Source of the DNA: an uncultured Arsenicibacter sp.
GTDB lineage: Bacteria > Bacteroidota > Bacteroidia > Cytophagales > Spirosomataceae
Reading direction: 5' to 3'
Assembly: GCF_945952095.1 (NCBI RefSeq)
Contig: NZ_CAMFHL010000183.1
Location: 1 to 15,000, forward strand
Length of the DNA: 15,000 nucleotides
Part shown: positions 13,242-15,000 of the stretch, in pieces
Layout: every line of letters starts with the position of its first letter
Position numbering within the stretch: position 1 is the first letter of the stretch
Program-made: the position numbers and the translations under genes
The notes under the pieces: generated by a model
Seen by the model: the letters and a program-made list of their open reading frames with translations, nothing else
Told to the model about the DNA's origin: nothing
Databases searched by the model: none

Positions 13242-14771
13242 TTATTTACAAAGCTGATCCACCCATTGAAACAGCTCGTCGAGGTCGTAATCACCGCTGT
13301 GGGGGCGGTCCCAGGGCAGTTCCAGATTAACACTATACCCTTTGTTTTGCAGGGCGGTGGCAAGAAGAACAGGAATGGCCAGGCTGGTGTCTTTGTCTTT
13401 CGAGCCATGACGGATGCGCCAGTGTTTAGCCGTCTGCGTGCCCGCCGCGCCGATATAGTACATCGGATTCAGCATCCGCACAAACTGTTCATCGGCACGG
13501 GGTGCCTGTACAGTTGAGTGGCTGGCTGAAAAGGCGGTGAAATGCTGCTTATCAATCGTTGCGGTGCCAAATTCCTGATTTTCGGGCGAGGTAAGGTCAA
13601 GGGCGTCAAAGGCCGGCGGGGTTTTCATCCGCTCCTGATACCGCACAAAGGCGTCGAAATCAAGGCCGGTAACTTTACCCCCCGAGCTGGTCAGCCACGA
13701 ATGGACCGACAGGTCTTTGCCGCTGTCAAGCGCCTTCTGCGCCGAAGCGATTACGTATGCTTTGACGTATTCTTTAAAGGAACCGTTGCCGTTGTTATCG
13801 AGCGAGAGGCGTTGTCCGTTCGGGGTCTTGAGATTCAGGCTGTTCAGGTAAGCGGGGAAAAGGGCTTTTAATTGGGCCGACACCGAAATCTGCTCAGGTG
13901 TAAGGTCCGTTCCGGCCGTGTTGCTGCCCTGCATCGGGCCACCGCGCCGGTAGGTGTTTACCCCGTTGAACTGCCATTCGTAGGCAGCGTCGGCGTTTTC
14001 CAGGTTAATGATCGGGCAGTAGGCCGATACCGCAAAGATGTCGTCCTTAGCCGGTGCCGCGCCCAGAGCGTTCAGATACGGTTCATAATCGTTGTTGTTG
14101 CCGGTTGCTCCCAGCAGCGACGACATGGCACCACCCGCGCTCGTACCGTTTGAGATGATCTTGTTGGCGTCGCCGGGCATGGCCTTGTCGTTGTATTTCA
14201 GGTAGCGGATCGCCGCTTTCAGATCAACGAGTGCCGCCGGCGATTTGCCGGTATAAATCCCTTGTGCATCTTTGGTCATGCGGCCGCGCGCACCCGCTGA
14301 CGCCACCACGTAGCCTTTCGACAGGGCCAGTGCAACGGTTGACGGACCACGATTACCGCCCATGCCATTGGGTGGTCCGCCGGGACCTTGCGGGGGCATA
14401 CCATTCCCGCCGGGTCTGCCGGCCGGCGTGTTGGTGGCCGTCGCCGGTTGGGCAGCCATATACCCCCCGACTCGGTTCGGGAAAAAGATGGGAGCGGTTC
14501 GGGCGGTATAGCCATTAATGGTTTCGCCGTTGAAATAGCCTTCCGGAACGTAAATGTTCAGGATCTGAAACGTTGTATCGACAGGGTTCCGGACATAAAC
14601 AATCCGTTCAAAGGCCCTGATTTTATGATCAGTACCATTAATGGATATTGTCTGTGTCTCGTATTTATCCCCTTTAAAGTCAAGAGAATAGTTTTTCTGT
14701 TGTGCAAAAAGCGGAGTGATACCGGCTGATAAGGCGAACAGGCCGGCGAAAAGAACATGCATCGGTTTCAT
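13242..14771 (-). CDS. Subtype-B tannase-like secreted alpha/beta-hydrolase
   Basis: This 509-residue exported esterase has a signal peptide (1-23, ending LFA) and an alpha/beta-hydrolase with a large lid. The nucleophile Ser211 lies in NGTSAGGAMSSLLGATGNN, close to the tannase GTSAGGALS motif. The segment WRIRHGSKDKDTSLAIP (451-467) supplies a likely acid, Asp461, and WDRPHSGDYD (487-496) the histidine, His491. This C-terminal layout is that of subtype-B tannases such as Lactobacillus plantarum TanLp1, which hydrolyse gallate esters. The length (about 470-510) fits. An insert of Gly, Pro, Met and Asn (about 116-143) follows the oxyanion region and is unlike the Lactobacillus enzymes. A related specificity (feruloyl or other phenolic ester) is possible. 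The ATG at 14771 begins the signal peptide and has GGAGG-like TGGAGG sequence only on the opposite strand, so no Shine-Dalgarno site is claimed. The promoter carries a LacI-type palindrome. Confidence 0.85.
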   Translation of the reverse strand: MKPMHVLFAGLFALSAGITPLFAQQKNYSLDFKGDKYETQTISINGTDHKIRAFERIVYVRNPVDTTFQILNIYVPEGYFNGETINGYTARTAPIFFPNRVGGYMAAQPATATNTPAGRPGGNGMPPQGPGGPPNGMGGNRGPSTVALALSKGYVVASAGARGRMTKDAQGIYTGKSPAALVDLKAAIRYLKYNDKAMPGDANKIISNGTSAGGAMSSLLGATGNNNDYEPYLNALGAAPAKDDIFAVSAYCPIINLENADAAYEWQFNGVNTYRRGGPMQGSNTAGTDLTPEQISVSAQLKALFPAYLNSLNLKTPNGQRLSLDNNGNGSFKEYVKAYVIASAQKALDSGKDLSVHSWLTSSGGKVTGLDFDAFVRYQERMKTPPAFDALDLTSPENQEFGTATIDKQHFTAFSASHSTVQAPRADEQFVRMLNPMYYIGAAGTQTAKHWRIRHGSKDKDTSLAIPVLLATALQNKGYSVNLELPWDRPHSGDYDLDELFQWVDQLCK

Positions 14772-14791
14772 GGAGGCGTTGCTTCGGTTTA

Positions 14792-14813
14792 CAGCGGATT
14801 ACTCAATCCGCTG
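14792..14813 (-). promoter_or_regulatory. Leader hairpin of the tannase-like gene
   Basis: CAGCGGATT (14792-14800) and AATCCGCTG (14805-14813) pair perfectly around a 4-nt loop. In the mRNA the hairpin would end about 20 nt before the start codon, where it could stabilise the leader or tune translation. Confidence 0.55.
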
Positions 14814-14868
14814 CACCTGAATGTGCAATGCAAATAGCGCCATTTCCGGCTGGTTTACGGAAACGAAA

Positions 14869-14899
14869 CAAACAGATTCGGAGAAAAAACTAACATCAA
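14869..14899 (-). promoter_or_regulatory. Candidate promoter of the tannase-like gene
   Basis: On the minus strand TTG (14899-14897), a 20-bp spacer and TCTGTTTG (14876-14869) match TTG-N20-TAnnTTTG with one mismatch. The leader would be about 90 nt. The -33 TTG lies inside the palindrome at 14894-14911. Confidence 0.5.
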
Positions 14900-14911
14900 A
14901 ACGTTTTGATG
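14894..14911. promoter_or_regulatory. 18-bp palindrome, LacI-family-type operator
   Basis: CATCAAAACGTTTTGATG is a perfect 18-bp palindrome with a central CG, the form typical of LacI/CcpA-family operators. It covers the candidate -33 element of the tannase-like gene, as a repressor site would. No regulator gene lies in the window. Confidence 0.65.
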
Positions 14912-14967
14912 CTGGTTGTTGCTGATGTGTTACTGGTTGTTCTGATTGTTCTGGTGTGTAAATGAAG

Positions 14968-15000
14968 AGTGGTGGCACGACTGACAGTCGTGCCACCACT
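14968..15000. repeat. Second copy of the 15-bp-arm palindromic repeat
   Basis: AGTGGTGGCACGACT (14968-14982), the spacer GAC, and AGTCGTGCCACCACT (14986-15000) match the arms at 12295-12327 in every base; only the 3-nt loop differs (GAC against TAG). The window ends at the last base of the right arm, so further units may follow. Confidence 0.9.

Noticed and set aside
14799..15000. Minus-strand frame at the right edge (MVARLSVVPPL...)
   Set aside because: It starts inside the palindromic repeat and covers the tannase promoter and operator, so it is not coding.
12295..15000. Composite mobile element bounded by the two palindromes
   Set aside because: The enclosed genes (TonB, tannase-like) are ordinary chromosomal genes, and no transposase or target duplication was seen.

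Overview
The window looks like a chromosomal segment of a Bacteroidota bacterium, most likely a Spirosoma-type member of the Cytophagales. The grounds are a TonB protein with the ANRNQAYGAFALRRGY N-terminus seen in this phylum, near-consensus TTG-N19/20-TAnnTTTG promoters, few Shine-Dalgarno sites, and large secreted multidomain hydrolases. The placement is by recognition only; no search was run. Coding density is high. No rRNA, tRNA, insertion sequence, phage gene or CRISPR array was seen.

Layout. (1) 1-611: C-terminal part of a secreted S9 prolyl-oligopeptidase-type peptidase, followed by a long hairpin. (2) 840-4046: a 1068-residue secreted enzyme joining a CE1/PHB-depolymerase-like esterase, an Ig-like domain and a GH9 glycanase. 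(3) 4121-6269: a two-gene operon of a COG0523 (CobW/ZigA-type) metallochaperone GTPase and a CxxC flavoprotein oxidoreductase. A 35-bp palindrome covers the -33 element of its promoter. A bidirectional terminator ends the operon. (4) 7955 down to 6327 (minus): an ECF-type sigma factor and, 3 bp downstream, a membrane-anchored trypsin-like protease with the topology of an anti-sigma factor. (5) 8101-8301: a tiny Ser/Thr/Asp-rich lipoprotein divergent from the sigma gene, with inverted GTAACCCA boxes between them. (6) 8370-8607: a repeat-rich intergenic region. (7) 8608-10188: an NFACT/RqcH (Rqc2 homologue) ribosome-quality-control protein. (8) 12120 down to 10243 (minus): a large exported TPR protein with its own terminator. 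(9) 12419-13231: a TonB-family protein. (10) 14771 down to 13242 (minus): a subtype-B tannase-like secreted hydrolase with a LacI-type palindrome in its promoter. A 15-bp-arm palindromic repeat occurs upstream of the TonB gene and again at the right edge.

How the genes work together. The esterase-GH9 fusion and the tannase-like enzyme both suit breakdown of ester-decorated plant material, and the TonB protein would energise outer-membrane uptake. The sigma factor-protease pair, with the divergent lipoprotein, looks like a compact envelope-stress or signalling module and is the best candidate for a little-described system. The GTPase-flavoprotein operon looks metal-responsive (zinc limitation is the leading guess). 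The RqcH homologue and the TPR protein are general cell-maintenance genes.
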